This document shows positions 11,551-23,309 of a stretch of 64,000 nucleotides of DNA, one piece after another. A model generated the notes under the pieces. It was given only the letters and a program-made list of their open reading frames with translations. It was not told where the DNA came from and did not search any database. The translations under genes were made by a program, and so were the position numbers. The stretch comes from Megaustenia siamemsis (taxonomy: Eukaryota > Mollusca > Gastropoda > Stylommatophora > Ariophantidae), in the NCBI GenBank assembly GCA_032433765.1, contig JAVIAB010000159.1, positions 57,171,542-57,235,541 on the forward strand, read 5' to 3'. Within the stretch, counting starts at the first letter, position 1, and the number at the start of each line of letters is the position of its first letter.

Positions 11551-11782
11551 TTATTTGAAATTATGTTGCCAATCTAGCTGTTGCGAGAAATTGACAGAGA
11601 TTTTCAAATTGTGTATTCTTGAAGGATAGAAGAGTTATCTCCGACACGGATTAAAACCAGGAGAAATCCGCTATTAGGGGTAAAAAATGAAGTAAGTCCG
11701 TGGAGCTTCGTGGGCCAAGAAAACTAGGCTGGCGGGCCGGATCCGGCCCGCGGGCCGCCATTTGGCAACCCTTGGTATAGAC

Positions 11783-11990
11783 ACTAGGGAATTATATTGC
11801 GGAATGCAATGAAGAAATATTGGTTTATGGCCAGAGCAGTAATGAAGAGTTAGAGGAAGAGTGTATATAAATATTCAGAGGGTAATGGACATTTTACAAA
11901 GAGGAGCTGTGCACGACTAGACTAGTTTAGTGAAGGACAAATAGAGTATTGGAAATAGACAGGTGACAGAGGCCTGGTCTGAGGGTTCCA
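11783..11990. other. unrecognised, continuation of 8553-8987
   Basis: Flank of the hAT insertion on the far side of the target duplication. No feature recognised. Confidence 0.4.
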
Positions 11991-12330
11991 TGGATGAGAC
12001 ACACAGCTCACGGTGTGCACAGAGCACTTAACTCAGTAGCTCCTGCAACAAGTCGAACTTGGAATATGAGGAAACTGCAGCAAGGAACACTTTTCATGCA
12101 TAGCCTTCAATTGTTCCCGCCGCCTAGGCACAATATACCGGAAGTTAACGTCCTCTTGAAAATGATGATCGTCGTATTAAAAAAAAAACCCACAAAAACA
12201 AACAGTGTATAGCGCTTGATAATGTTAGGCCATCGTTGTTGACTCCAATTCCCAACATTTAGACACAGTTTGTCGTCAGATTATCCCCGTCGCACATCAA
12301 ACAACAGACCGTAAGATTATCTAACGGCCG
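11991..12330 (-). pseudogene. fragment related to the 57.8-58.6 kb ORF and its 3' flank
   Basis: The minus strand here matches the plus strand around 58480-58755. The 3' flank half is closely matched: CTCACGGTGTGCACAGAGCA near 12001-12030 has its complement near 58720. The coding half gives DNLTTNCV, a stop, then MLGIGVNNDGL, against DNLPPQCVYMFGIGVINDGL at 58.5 kb. A stop replaces Y and an A-rich insertion lies near 12180-12200, so this copy is dead. The function of the family is unknown to me. Confidence 0.7.
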
Positions 12331-12396
12331 GTCTAGTGATGTATGATGAGCCATTACGATGACCAACGTATATACTACAATGTAATTTATAACATT

Positions 12397-12600
12397 GTCA
12401 TCATGTGTCATACCGGTTTGTAGAGGGGACATATTCTTCCACAATTCACTATCCAACGTACATCGTATCAATTCTGTTGTTGATTGTTTTCCGTGCCATC
12501 ATACCAAGCTATCCAATATCTTCTCTATGTGTCGCCCACAGTTTTTCTTTCCCTCAAATTTTGCCACAACTCTATCTCGTCTACTCTCCTCATCATAACT
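12397..12600 (-). mobile_element. LINE 3' end (group C) fragment
   Basis: Minus strand: 3' end at CATCATGTGTCATACCGG, then the complement of the conserved TVDRRLWKDI, ELIRCT and REKILD segments. Homologous to the copies at 5.1, 14.5 and 37.2 kb. It is only about 200 bp and truncated. Confidence 0.75.
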
Positions 12601-12880
12601 CACGTGTCTCTCTTTTGTCTATTTCATCCAATAACCAGTACAAATCAGATTCTGCGATGGCTTCTGGAACATTTCTCAATACGAGACCTATCAATATCCA
12701 ATCCCATTCTTTATTCGGCTAATGTATTATGTAATGAGTAGTTCCTGATCTGAATTTGCTTGGTGCAAAATATTTCGACACATTATCCTCAAGCGCGGTG
12801 GTAGACACGGATACATTGACACATGCAAACCTAAACACGCACATAGATAGCCTTTATAACATATAAATCCGTTGCAGTAT
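12601..12880. other. unrecognised sequence
   Basis: Short open frames without motifs. Nothing is recognised. Confidence 0.35.
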
Positions 12881-13190
12881 GAACATCTACACTAAGAAGA
12901 CAGAAGTAAGGGATATCGCAAAAGAAAACACAATTTCAAAGTGTCGATAGAGAGGCAGACAGATACGACCAGTGACAGAATATACATATCTAAGAAGTCA
13001 ATTGTTATACGATAACTATCAGGCAGTATACATAGAAACAAGATACAAAAGTAGATCATCATGTCAGATCATCGAAAAGATGCCACCAATTTTTTTTAAC
13101 AAGAAAGAAAAAAGCATGAGAGATAAGATGTGAAGTGCACAACTGAGAAAAATGTGCTGATTAAATCTTGCTATTCATTTAATACTCAAA
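12881..13190 (+). mobile_element. LINE RT fragment
   Basis: Plus-strand translation contains TKKTEVRDIA, then PVTEYTYLRSQLLYDN, then VYIETRYKSRSSCQIIEK. This matches the order of the RT segment usually written KTEVM...FKYLGS...DI..R. Several stops are present. It is a small dead fragment. Confidence 0.55.
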
Positions 13191-13197
13191 GAATAGA

Positions 13198-13288
13198 GTG
13201 ACTTGGTGGTGGATGGTGTTGTGGGAGCAGCAGACAAGTAGTGCTGGTCATAGTCCCCACACCGCGATGGCAGGAGTACTTGATTCTA
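13198..13288. other. unrecognised linker
   Basis: Short unassigned stretch before the LINE 3' tail. Confidence 0.3.
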
Positions 13289-14480
13289 TCTATCTATCTA
13301 TTGACCTTTCAAGCCGTAGCCGGCCCATAGGGCGTAGACCAAGATACTCCTCTTATCTAAATTTCTGTTCTAGAAGTTTTCAGTTCTTTTAAAGATATTT
13401 TATCAAATCTCGTCATTTGTCTCTGTTCTGTGCAAGCAGCTCTATCTCATTGAGGGAGCCAAATCATGCTGCTCTTGCCTGTCTCATCAATGTTCTTCTC
13501 AGTGTCTCTCTGGGTCTTCCTCTTTTTCTCCTACCTGTTGTTTCCCACATGAGGGCTTGCTTTGCTATTCGGTTATTACATCTTCTCATCACATGTCCAA
13601 CATATGACCATCGTCTTTTCTTTATTACTGAAGATATTAGTGGTTGATTGGCAATTTCTCTAATTTCCACGTTTGTTTTGAATTCGTTCCACGCTATAAC
13701 AAGTATTTTCTTATACATTTATTTTCGAATGCGTTCAACTTTGTTTCTATATCTCTTTGTGTTTTCCAGCTTTCACACGCATACGTAAGGGTTGATAGTA
13801 CATCTGATTTGAATAGTCTGAGTTTTGTGTTTGTGCTGATGAGTTTTGATTTCCACAACTTTTCAAGGCTTCTGAAAGACATTGCTGCTTTAGCTATTGT
13901 GATTCTAATTTCTTTAATTGTATCCCCTTCTCGATCAATGTGACTTCCAAGATAGATAAAGTGATCAATCTCTTCCACTGGTTTGTTTTCCATGTATATT
14001 CTGTCGTCTGTTGGAATTAAGCTTTTCATGACTTTAGTCTTTTCATGATTGATCTCAAGCCCAATTTTGCTGGCTATTGATGATAGTTCATTTGTGTTTT
14101 CCTGCATCTTTTTTATCTGACTGCTGATGAGAACTATGTCATCAGCACAGTCGAGGTCATCCAAATGGTCTCCTTGTATCCATTCGATGCCTTTATTACC
14201 AGTGCAGCATTTCTTCATTATGAATCCATAACAATTTCAAATAACAAGGGCGATCAAATACATCCTTGTTTAACCCCAGATTCTGTTGGGAAACATTCGC
14301 TCAGTCCTTCCTCTGTTCGAACTGCACATGTGTAACCATCGTACATGTCTTGATAACATTTATGATTTTTTTATGGTTAGCCATATTTCTTCAGAATTTT
14401 CCACAAAGAATCTCTATGAATACTATCAAATGCTTTTTTGAAGTCGATGAAGTTAAGTACAACAGATTTTTGCGTTTCAA
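13289..14480 (-). mobile_element. LINE reverse transcriptase, 5'-truncated (group D)
   Basis: The minus strand reads in family order. NFIDFKKAFDSIHR near 14450 is RT motif A with catalytic D. LDCADDIVLISS near 14150 is the YADD box with C for Y. INHEKTKVMK and FIYLGSHIDREGD follow, then ALTYACESW-like thumb sequence. A frameshift near 13700 leads into HVMRRCNNRIAKQALMWE and GRRKRGRPRETLRRTL. It ends in GGGCCGGCTACGGC and a (GATA)n tail near 13290. The frame from 14218 to 13694 is open, but shifts and stops elsewhere make it inactive. Confidence 0.88.
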
Positions 14481-14489
14481 TGTGTTCTT

Positions 14490-14663
14490 ACAACTGGCAA
14501 ATAAAAATAAAGAGAGATCGCGGACGACAAAGAGAGAAAATACTGGATAGCTTGATGTCATGATATGGAAAACAGTCAACAACAGAACTGATACGATGCA
14601 CTGTAGATAGAAGATTGTAGAAGGACATTATCGCCAATGCCAACCGGTACGGCACATGATGAT
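14490..14663 (+). mobile_element. LINE 3' end (group C) fragment
   Basis: Plus strand: REILD/SLMSW/GKQSTTELI/TVDRRL-type sequence ending in CAACCGGTACGGCACATGAT. It abuts the group D LINE end-to-end in opposite orientation. Confidence 0.7.
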
Positions 14664-14819
14664 TGGAGTGACTTGGAAAAGTGATCAGACATAACGACCA
14701 CGAATAAGCGCAGCGAGCCTTCAACAAATGCTCTAAGAACACCAGACACAAGACTCTACCTAGAAAAAAAAAACAGGTTCAACTGCTTTCTGTGACAGAT
14801 CCTACTCTTCGATTTTATT
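14664..14819. other. unrecognised linker
   Basis: No feature recognised between the LINE end and the satellite. Confidence 0.3.
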
Positions 14820-16870
14820 AGGACCTCACGGAACACTTTAAACTTATGTTGACATGCCTAGAACGTTACAGACTCTCAGCCTCGCCACAGTTAGTGACGT
14901 CATTGTTCACTTTAAACTTATGTTGCCATGTCTAGAACGTTACAGACTCTCAGCCCCTTCTCATTTAGTGACGTCATTGTTCACTTTGAACTTATGTTGC
15001 CATGTCTAGAACGTTACAGACTCTCAGCCTCACCACAGTTAGTGACGTCATTGTTCACTTTAAACTTATGTTGACATGTCTAGAACGTTACAGACACAGA
15101 GACCAGCAACAGTTAGTGACGTCACGGATCACTTTAAACTTATGTTGCCATGTCTAGAACGTTACAGACTCTCAGCCTCGCCACAGTTAGTGACGTCATT
15201 GTTCACTTTAAACTTATGTTGATATGTCTAGAACGTTACAGACACAGAGACCAGCAACAGTTAGTGACGTCACTGTTCACGTTAAACTTATGTTGCCATG
15301 TCTAGAACGTTACAGACACAGAGACCAGCAACAGTTAGTGACGTCACGGATCACTTTAAACTTATGTTGATATGTCTAGAACGTTACAGACTCTGAGACC
15401 AGCAACAGTTAATGACGTCACGGTACACTTTAAACTTATGTTGATATGTCTAGAACGTTACAGACTCTCAGCCTCGTCTCATTTAGTGACGTCATTGTTC
15501 ACTTTAAACTTATGTTGACATGCCTAGAACGTTACAGACTCTCAGCCTCGCCACAGTTAGTGACGTCATTGTTCACTTTAAACTTATGTTGCCATGTCTA
15601 GAACGTTACAGACACAGAGACCAGCAACAGTTAGTGACGTCACGGATCACTTTAAACTTATGTTGCCATGTCTAGAACGTTACAGACTCTCAGCCTCGCC
15701 ACAGTTAGTGACGTCATTGTTCACTTTAAACTTATGTTGCCATGTCTAGAACGTTACAGACACAGAGACCAGCAACAGTTAGTGACGTCACGGATCACTT
15801 TAAACTTATGTTGCCATGTCTAGAATGTTACAGACTCTCAGCCTCGTCTCATTTAGTGACGTCATTGTTCACTTTAAACTTATGTTGCCATATCTAGAAC
15901 GTTACAGACTCTCAGCCTCGCCACAGTTAGTGACGTCATTGTTCACTTTAAACTTATGTTGCCATGCCTAGAACGTTACAGACTCTCAGCCTCGCCACAG
16001 TTAGTGACGTCATTGTTCACTTTAAACTTATGTTGCCATGTCTAGAACGTTACAGACACAGAGACCAGCAACAGTTAGTGACGTCACGGATCACTTTAAA
16101 CTTATGTTGCCATGTCTAGAATGTTACAGACTCTCAGCCTCGCCACAGTTAGTGACGTCATTGTTCACTTTAAACTTATGGTGCCATGTCTAGAACGTTA
16201 CAGACTCTCAGCCTCGCCACAGTTAGTGACGTCATTGTTCACTTTAAACTTATGTTGCCATGTCTAGAACGTTACAGACTCTCAGCCTCGTCTCATTTAG
16301 TGACGTCATTGTTCACTTTAAACTTATGTTGCCATGTCTAGAACGTTACAGACACAGAGACCAGCAACAGTTAGTGACGTCACGGATCACTTTAAACTTA
16401 TGTTGCCATGTCTAGAATCTTACAGACTCTCAGCCTCGTCTCATTTAGTGACGTCATTGTTCACTTTAAACTTATGTTGCCATGCCTAGAACGTTACAGA
16501 CTCTCAGTTTCGCCACAATTAGTGACGTCATTGTTCACTTTAAACGTATGTTGATATGTCTAGATCGTTACAGACTCTCAGTTTCGCCACAGTTAGTGAC
16601 GTCATTGTTCACTTTAAACTTATGTTGCCATGCCTAGAACGTTACAGACTCTCAGTTTCGCCACAGTTAGTGACGTCATTGTTCACTTTAAACTTATGTT
16701 GCCATGCCTAGAACGTTACAGACTCTCAGCATCGCCACAGTTAGTGACGCCATTGTTCACTTTAAACTTATGTTGATATGTCTAGATCGTTACAGACTGT
16801 CAACCCAACCACAGTTAGTGACGTCACGGATCACTTTAAACGTATGTTGATATGTCTAGAAGGTTATGAC
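14820..16870. repeat. 74-bp satellite, about 27 units, each with a CRE
   Basis: Units repeat every 73-74 bp (for example CACTTTAAAC at 14835 and 14909). Each has CACTTTAAACTTATGTTG, TCTAGAACGTTACAGACTCT, ACAGTTAGTGACGTCA and a variable TTGTT or CGGAT joint. Two spacer variants alternate: CTCAGCCTCGCC and ACAGAGACCAGCAA. Nearly every unit holds TGACGTCA, the palindromic CREB/ATF site. The array runs straight into the 5' flank of the pseudogene at 17.0 kb. Confidence 0.95.
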
Positions 16871-17014
16871 GTTATATGACCCAACAAGATGGACGCTTGG
16901 TCGCGTTCGAGCCATGGTGAATGGTGTAAACAATGTTGATTTTGAACATCTCGCTATCTGTTATCACAGCGAGTTGGTGGATTTTTGGAAATGTAATCTC
17001 GGGTTTGATAATAA
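16871..17014 (+). promoter_or_regulatory. conserved 5' flank shared with 57.6 kb
   Basis: The stretch from TTCGAGCCATGG to CAGCGAGTTGG and on to the start codon aligns with 57628-57730 (TTCGAGCTATGG, GCAGCGAGTTGG). This is probably a duplicated promoter and 5' UTR. I see no clear TATA box. Confidence 0.55.
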
Positions 17015-18640
17015 ATGTTTGTACACAGTTCGTTAACCATCACTGTAGATCAAGTCTTTATTCTGCTGGCTTCGTTCGCGACATTGGAAGCTAATGATCA
17101 AACTTGTGCAGACGGTTAGTTTGGGGCAAATTGTACGTTACAATGTCACTGCTACAATGTCTCAGTTTGTGACAAAACTACAGGGACATGCCCAAACAAT
17201 GACAGTTGTCAGCACGAATATTTCGGTCCCCAGTGTCAGTACTTGGATCTCGTTTACAGATACGCCCAAATTACAGATTACAGATATGCCAAAAAATCTA
17301 AACCTACTTTCCTGTTTGATAACAACGACACCACATGTAATCCGGACATAGATTCTACATCAGTTGAGGCAACTCTCAATCAATATTTGCCGTTCTCCTG
17401 GTGTCGGATTTATGTGAATGACTTAACTAATCCGGACAGTTTCACGGTAAAACTAAATGGTTCTACCTCATGTGAAAATGAATCAAGGTTTGTAGTTAGT
17501 CCGCACGAGATTGATGTCTTTTGCTCTGGGGCTCCTGGGATCAACAAGTTACGGATTGTGGGACGACAGTTGCAAATATCAGCTCTATCTACATTGGCGG
17601 GGGTCAGAATGTGGCTCTCCAACAGAACACAAACCAGACCGACAAATTGAATGCTTGTTATACAGGAGATGGATGTGGATCAGAGGCCGCAGTTAATAGC
17701 AAAACAAAGACCACTCTATATGACAATGACTGCACACACACACACAAATGAGAAGTGGAACCAATTCTGTTTTCTGGTATCTGAACTTTGACACGCCCCA
17801 GAAGACTCACACCATTCGAATCTATCATCGAGCTAGCACTATGATTCGGGTAAAAAATGCCACTCTAAATGCTTTCTCTGACAGTGATGGCGTAGTGTTC
17901 CAGTATAATGATATATCATACTCTAATATTTATGTGAACACTATTGTAGTCAACACACAAACGCCAATGGCACACATTAAGTTTGAGTTCTCACCGATCA
18001 TTTCGCAGGCCGACAGTGCACTGAAGGTGTGTCAGGTGCAAACATTTACAGACACCTATTATCTGGACGGGCATTCTTGGTCGTTTTGTACAGTGTGTAG
18101 TGGGTGTAGCAAAGGCTGCAATGTCATCATCGGTACGTGTTACGGTCACTGTTTACATTGGATCTATGGAGACGACTGCTCCGAGTCTTGTCTCAGTGTC
18201 TGTCCTTTATGTGAAGAAAAGTCCGGAAACCGCCTACAATGTAAAACCTATACCTGCTATTACAGGCTATACCTGTAATGACACTTGTCCCGATGGTAAC
18301 TTTGGGCTACAGTGCAAACAGACGTGTTCTGATGGCTGTGTCATCATATGTGACCCGGAAATTGCAGACTGTACGTGCAAGTATACGTACTACGGGTCAG
18401 ACTGCACTCTCAAATGTCCGGACAACTGTTTCAACGACACATGTGAATAGTCAACCGGGAACTGTACATACAAGGGAACGTTCTATGGGTCAGACTGCAC
18501 TCTCAAATCTCCGGACAACTGTTTGAACGAAACTTGTGAACAGTTAATTGGGGCCTGCGACTCGTATGTCGATGATTCCCACCTTAATAAGCGCCTGCCG
18601 ACTACAACAAACCAAAGCATATGGATACCTTACAGTGTTT
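17015..18640 (+). pseudogene. secreted EGF / galactose-binding-like protein, disrupted
   Basis: The ATG at 17015 opens a hydrophobic leader (MFVHSSLTITVDQ, then VFILLASFATLEA, probable cleavage before NDQTC). Next comes an EGF-like stretch whose expected W in CADGWFG is a TAG stop. A galactose-binding-like (discoidin/fucolectin-type) segment follows: NDTTCNPDI, PFSWCRIYV and INKLRIVGRQLQ. A second similar segment has LFWYLNFDTPQKTHTIRIYH. After that come Cys-rich EGF-like repeats with YGDDCSESC, DGNFGLQCKQTC and YYGSDCTLKCPDNC. The frame changes at about 17560, in the CA run near 17740 and near 18240, and there is a TAG at 18448. No introns interrupt it, which could mean a retrocopy. Such proteins are secreted or cell-surface binding proteins in molluscs; this copy is inactive unless edited or read through. 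Confidence 0.75.
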
Positions 18641-18737
18641 CTGTGCTAAGACATGGTTCATTTCTCGGTGTTTTTCCGTGAAGCCATGTGTCATATATTG
18701 ATGCGTTTCTGTGCTATCCATGGCTCATATCTTAGCT

Positions 18738-18834
18738 TGTGTGTGTGTGTGTGTGTGTTTGTGTGTGTTTGTGTGTTTGTGTGTGTGTGTGCGTGTGTGC
18801 GTGCGTGCGCGCGTGCGTGCGTGTGTGTGTGTGT
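18738..18834. repeat. (GT)n microsatellite
   Basis: GT/GC dinucleotide run. CV-rich open frames here are artefacts. Confidence 0.95.
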
Positions 18835-18839
18835 GCTGC

Positions 18840-19125
18840 CCTGGCTCATATCTTGGTGTGTGTCATGTTAGTTATATCTCATATCTTGGTGTGTCCGTGT
18901 TTAGTCATATCTCATACCTTAGTGTGTAATGTGTTAGTCATGTGTCATATCTTTGTGTGCATGTCTATGTCAGTCATATCTCATATCTTTATGTGCATGT
19001 TTATGTTAGTCATGTGTCATATATCTTGATGTGTGTCAGTGTTAGCCATGCCTCGTATTGCTGTGTGCATGCCTGTGTTAGTCACATCTCATATCTGTGT
19101 GTGTGTTCATGTCTGTGTTAGTCAC
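18840..19125. repeat. degenerate tandem repeat, CATATCT-rich
   Basis: Irregular copies of roughly 30-50 bp built from TCATATCTTGGTGTGT and TGTTAGTCATGTC motifs follow the GT run and probably grew from it. Confidence 0.75.
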
Positions 19126-19459
19126 CTCTAGTGACTCGGGCTGATGGTGCTCGTAAACCCGTGAGGGAGACCATCTAAGGGTAGAATTCCCCTACAGAAA
19201 AGACAATCTGCTGCCTTGCAGGAAGATTGGGGACAATCAAAGGCTAAGGAAAGCAAACATGAATAAAATGTTGGCTGAAATCGGATGCACTTGGCTACTG
19301 GCGCAGAACACAGTGCAACGTTTTAACGGTTGTTCAATCAGAGTGGATCTGGCAGACTCTAATGGTGATGTTATGTCTGTGCGGTTGATCAACACACTTA
19401 ACCTGACAGCTGACTTCATGTGGGAGTCTGGAATCCTACTCTGATTGAGTCCTGATCGC
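19126..19459. other. unrecognised sequence
   Basis: Open 60-residue frames lie on both strands with no motif. It may be part of an old repeat; not identified. Confidence 0.35.
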
Positions 19460-19490
<31 letters not shown>

Positions 19491-19640
19491 GAGAGAAAGC
19501 GAACGTTACAGACTGTCACGTTAGAGACTCTCAGCTCCGACACAAGATCAATAATGACGGATAATACGTAATGTAACCGCGGGTTTGCTTAACATTCCTT
19601 GAACCATCACATAGACGTTAACTTTATCAATTTCACGCAT
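19460..19640 (+). repeat. third partial copy of satellite/5'-flank cassette
   Basis: After a (GA)n run come GCGAACGTTACAGACTGTC and AGACTCTCAGCTCCG, both related to the 74-bp satellite. AATGTAACCGCGGGTTTG and GAACCATCACATAGA follow, resembling 16990-17060 (AATGTAATCTCGGGTTTG, TTAACCATCACTGTAGA). The cassette is decayed; no open signal peptide is seen. Confidence 0.6.
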
Positions 19641-19831
19641 CCTTTATAACAGGCACAAATACCATCATCATCTTGTAGCATATCCTTTGTAGAACATTGC
19701 AATCACCAAAGCCAATATGAAAAAAAAAATATATGTCTGAAGCCACATCTCCCATTACTTCTTTTTTATTTGTGTCGCTGTCTACGTTTGCCTCGTTTGT
19801 CCTGTGCATTTATTTTCAACATGGCTTTCAG

Positions 19832-20335
<504 letters not shown>

Positions 20336-20339
20336 TCTG

Positions 20340-20530
20340 AACTGCAACAGTTTACTTTTTGTCCTAGTATATTTCTAATTTTTTTAGTTTACTATTTCAT
20401 TAATGTTTTTAAACCATTAATGTCTGTTATTTTAGTTCACCAGTAAGTGAGTTCCATAATTTCTATTTTTTTATGAAGGCAACGTGTTCACATAAAATAT
20501 TCCTTGATTTCAAGTAAACATATTTTAGGC
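20340..20530 (+). repeat. dispersed repeat, partner at 56118-56310
   Basis: GCAACAGTTTACTTTTTGTC and TTAATGTCTGTTATTTTAGT align in order with GTAACAGTTTACGTTTTGTA and GATGACTGTTATTTTAAAT at 56.1-56.3 kb. Both then contain AACGTGTTCACATAAAATAT or its GTGTTTACACATAACATAT equivalent. Identity of the repeat is unknown. Confidence 0.65.
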
Positions 20531-20579
20531 ATTTCCTAGATAATATTAAAATAATGTGGTTACATACAGGACGAACAAT

Positions 20580-20935
20580 ATACATTTATATATTCAGGCA
20601 ACACAACAGAACATCAAAGAGGTATTGAAATACTCATCAAAAAAAAGAGAGTTACAATAATGTATAAGTACCCACCGGACAAATAATGATAAGACTAACT
20701 ACTCAAAATGAAAGCAAACCAATTCGACATTGCAATAATACAAAAATGCGCACCTACTCAAGACTATACAGATGAACAAAGAGAGGCATACTTTGCAGAT
20801 CTGAATAACGTTATGAAGCAAGTGACATTTTAGGGCATCTTGATTGTAATGAGTGATATTGAATGCGTGAAGAAACAGGCTGGTAACACCTTCTTTGAGC
20901 GAGAGAAAACTAAACTATGCTCTTGGGAAAGTTAT
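20580..20935 (+). mobile_element. LINE endonuclease-domain fragment
   Basis: Plus strand: MKANQFDIAIIQKCAPTQ, EAYFADLNNVMKQ and ILIVMSDIE match the order of the APE-type endonuclease of LINEs (IIQVYAPT...GDFN). It has stops and lost residues and is dead. Confidence 0.65.
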
Positions 20936-20981
20936 ATATTTTGGAGAAGAGAAATCAAGTAGACTCACTTCAAGTACCATA

Positions 20982-21440
20982 CCTGCTGGCGTAGATGATC
21001 ATGTCTATCCACAACTTTTGATCTCGATAATTGTTTATCATTTCTGTTGTTGACCTTCTGCCGGGCCATTGTCTTAAGTTGCCCAGTATCTTATCTTTGT
21101 GCTTCCCTCTATCTCTTCGCCCCTCACTTTTCTCAGTTGTTACAATATACCCCAGCTGTTCTCTTCTAATTCATGGCCAAAAAATGTTGATTGTTTCTTT
21201 CTAATATTTCACATTTTCATTACTCTTCTTAGCTGTCCATGTTATTCTCAACATTCTTCTGTTAATCTACTTTTCTCAGTCTCCAATGATTTTATTGTCT
21301 GCTATTATGTTGTCCATGATTCTCATCCACATGTTAATATGTATGGCTCTACATAATTGATAACTCTTTGTCTTGTTTCTAATGTCAAAAATGTGCAGAT
21401 ATAAGAATGTTAAATGCAACTTTTTTTCAAGATAAACATT
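20982..21440 (-). mobile_element. LINE 3' end (group B), decayed
   Basis: The minus strand holds the complement of DMIIYASRR-type 3' sequence, the NDKQLSW/ARRSTTEM region and thumb motifs up to TRQRVINYVEPYIL. It matches the better-preserved copies at 25.8 and 50.6 kb. Confidence 0.65.
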
Positions 21441-21540
21441 AATTGTTCTTCTTTCTTTCTTCTTTTCTCTTTTCACTGATACCTAAAAGGTGTCGTGGTT
21501 TATATCATTTGTCGTTCTTAAGCTGTTCGAATTGTCTGAA

Positions 21541-22480
21541 TTAGTGATTTTTGATTATACATTCTTGGCAGAGTTTTGTTCCTACCATTTTTCTTATGGT
21601 TTCATTTGGTATTCTATCTCTTCTTGTGTTGTTTGTTACTTTTTTCAAGCATTGCATCTCACATGTATTGATCTTTTTTAATTGTGATTTAGAAATGGTC
21701 CATGTTTGACTTTCATAGCACAAAATTGGTATGAAAATGTTATTTATCATTTCTTGTTTAGCTGATATAGAAATGTTTCGATGTCTTAGCAATGGTGAAA
21801 GCTGGTATGTGACAGTATTTGCTTTTTGTATTCTCATGTCAATTTCTCTGTCTAGTTTTCCATCTTCTGTGAACATTGTGCCCAAATACTTGAATTCCTC
21901 TGCTTGTTTTATTTCTTTATCTTTGATCTTAATGTTTAGTGGGTGTCTTAATTTGCTTATTCTCATAGCCTCTGTTTTGCTGTGTTAATTTTCATACTGT
22001 AGTTTGTATAACTTTTATCTAGAGATGTTATATGCTGTTGTAGCAGGTTTTCGTCCTCATATATTAGACATTGGTCATCTGTGAATAGTAGCTCGTTGAA
22101 GTTGTAATTTTCTACCTCTATATTACTATTTGGGAGCCGCGATAGCTCAGTGGTTAGTGAACTGGACTACAACGGACAAGGGGTAGGGTTCGATCCCAAC
22201 CGACGGCTTCCGGGTTCACCCAGCCTTAAATGGGTACCGGATTTTTTTCTGGAAAAGTAAAGCAGCACGGGCGTAATACCGACTACATTACCCCAAAAAT
22301 CATGTACTGAAGGTCTGTAAAATATAGGGTCACTAACACCATATTTCCCTATACGCCACTTGGCGTGACGGGGGTACTTTACTTTTTTTATATTATTATT
22401 TGATTTTTCCTTATTGTTGGTTGTTTCCTTATTTATTTTATCCTTATATATGATGAACACTTCACTGTCATTATCTCCTA
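21541..22480 (-). mobile_element. LINE RT fragment (group F), split by a SINE
   Basis: The minus strand has NFNELLFTDDQC (RT YADD box as FTDD) near 22090, then KTEAMRISKLRHPLNIKIK, AEEFKYLGTMFTEDGKLDRE, AKQEMINNIFIPILCYES and RRDRIPNETIRKM, ending at a stop at 21541. The open frame 21966-21541 is 141 residues. A plus-strand SINE at 22133-22388 interrupts the RT region, and LINE sequence resumes to about 22480. Confidence 0.8.
22133..22388 (+). mobile_element. tRNA-derived SINE, monomer
   Basis: Starts GGAGCCGCGATAGCTCAGTG with A box (TAGCTCAGTGGTTAG) and B box GGTTCGATCCC at about 22188. The body ends at TGGCGTGACGGGGGTACTTT. Flanks TATATTACTATTTG (22119-22132) and TATATTATTATTTG (22389-22402) differ by one base and are the target duplication. 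The same body is in the dimeric SINE at 52.1-52.5 kb. Confidence 0.9.
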
Positions 22481-22624
22481 AAGAGAGAAGGGATCACCGT
22501 TACTATGACTGACCACAATCATCATACGAGTAATTGCATTGGAGTAAGGTACATAAAGGTACAGAGAAATAACTGCAACGTCAAAAGAAAAACGTAGCGG
22601 ATAACGAGCCTGCAATATCACGAT

Positions 22625-22687
<63 letters not shown>

Positions 22688-23259
22688 AAGTCATGAGTTG
22701 TGTCACAATCTTTCATAGACACACGCTTTAGTTGAGGTCAATCAGCGGGGCTGGGTGCATGGATCGACAAACGATATTCAGAATGTCTTTCTAACCTCAC
22801 CACGTTTATGCCATTTTGTAGAAATCGACGATATACGTGAAACGTGTTTGAGATAAGAAAACATCAGTTACAAGTGTCCCAACACGACATAGATAATTGC
22901 TCTACATCCCCATCTGTATTATCTTCCATGGGAATTCTGATAACGTTTTTCTTCAGAGCTAGTTAAACATTAGAGAGTATGTGGAGGTCGAAAGTATGTG
23001 AATGTGTTTGAAAATATTGGACTTCACCAACTTTCAACAAGGGACTGTATCGCATAAATAAGATCGTGTGTTCAACAAAATATGAGCTAGATTACTTCCC
23101 TTTCATGCTAACTGCGCTGCTTGGCCAGACTGGAAATGTGTGACTTTTATTATTTGTAGAAATCGATTAATGCTATGCTGATATTATTTATCATTAAACA
23201 TGATTTGCTGAAAAGTCAGTAATAGTATCTCTCAATCTCTGTCATTATTTGTTTACTTA

Positions 23260-23290
<31 letters not shown>

Positions 23291-23309
23291 CTATCTATAT
23301 ATATATATA
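22481..23309. other. unrecognised, includes (GA)n at 22626-22683
   Basis: Apart from the GA microsatellite and a CT-rich run at 23260-23295, nothing is recognised. Confidence 0.5.

Larger units (their letters stand above)
8996..11774 (-). mobile_element. hAT DNA transposon, 2.78 kb, 8-bp TSD
   Basis: The left end reads CAGTGGTGGCCAAC, and the right end read on the minus strand is CAAGGGTTGCCAAATGG. Both continue into a GGGCCGG motif, giving degenerate terminal inverted repeats. The octamer GTATAGAC occurs immediately outside both ends (8988-8995 and 11775-11782), the 8-bp duplication typical of hAT elements. A hAT transposase remnant lies inside on the minus strand. A GT-rich microsatellite lies between the transposase start and the right end. 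Confidence 0.93.

Noticed and set aside
14820..16870. CRISPR-like array
   Set aside because: Units are contiguous with variable parts of the same few types; no unique spacers, and the context is eukaryotic.
17015..18640. Intact multi-exon EGF gene with the frame changes as introns
   Set aside because: Homology is continuous across the frame changes with no intervening sequence, and an in-frame TAG lies just after the leader.
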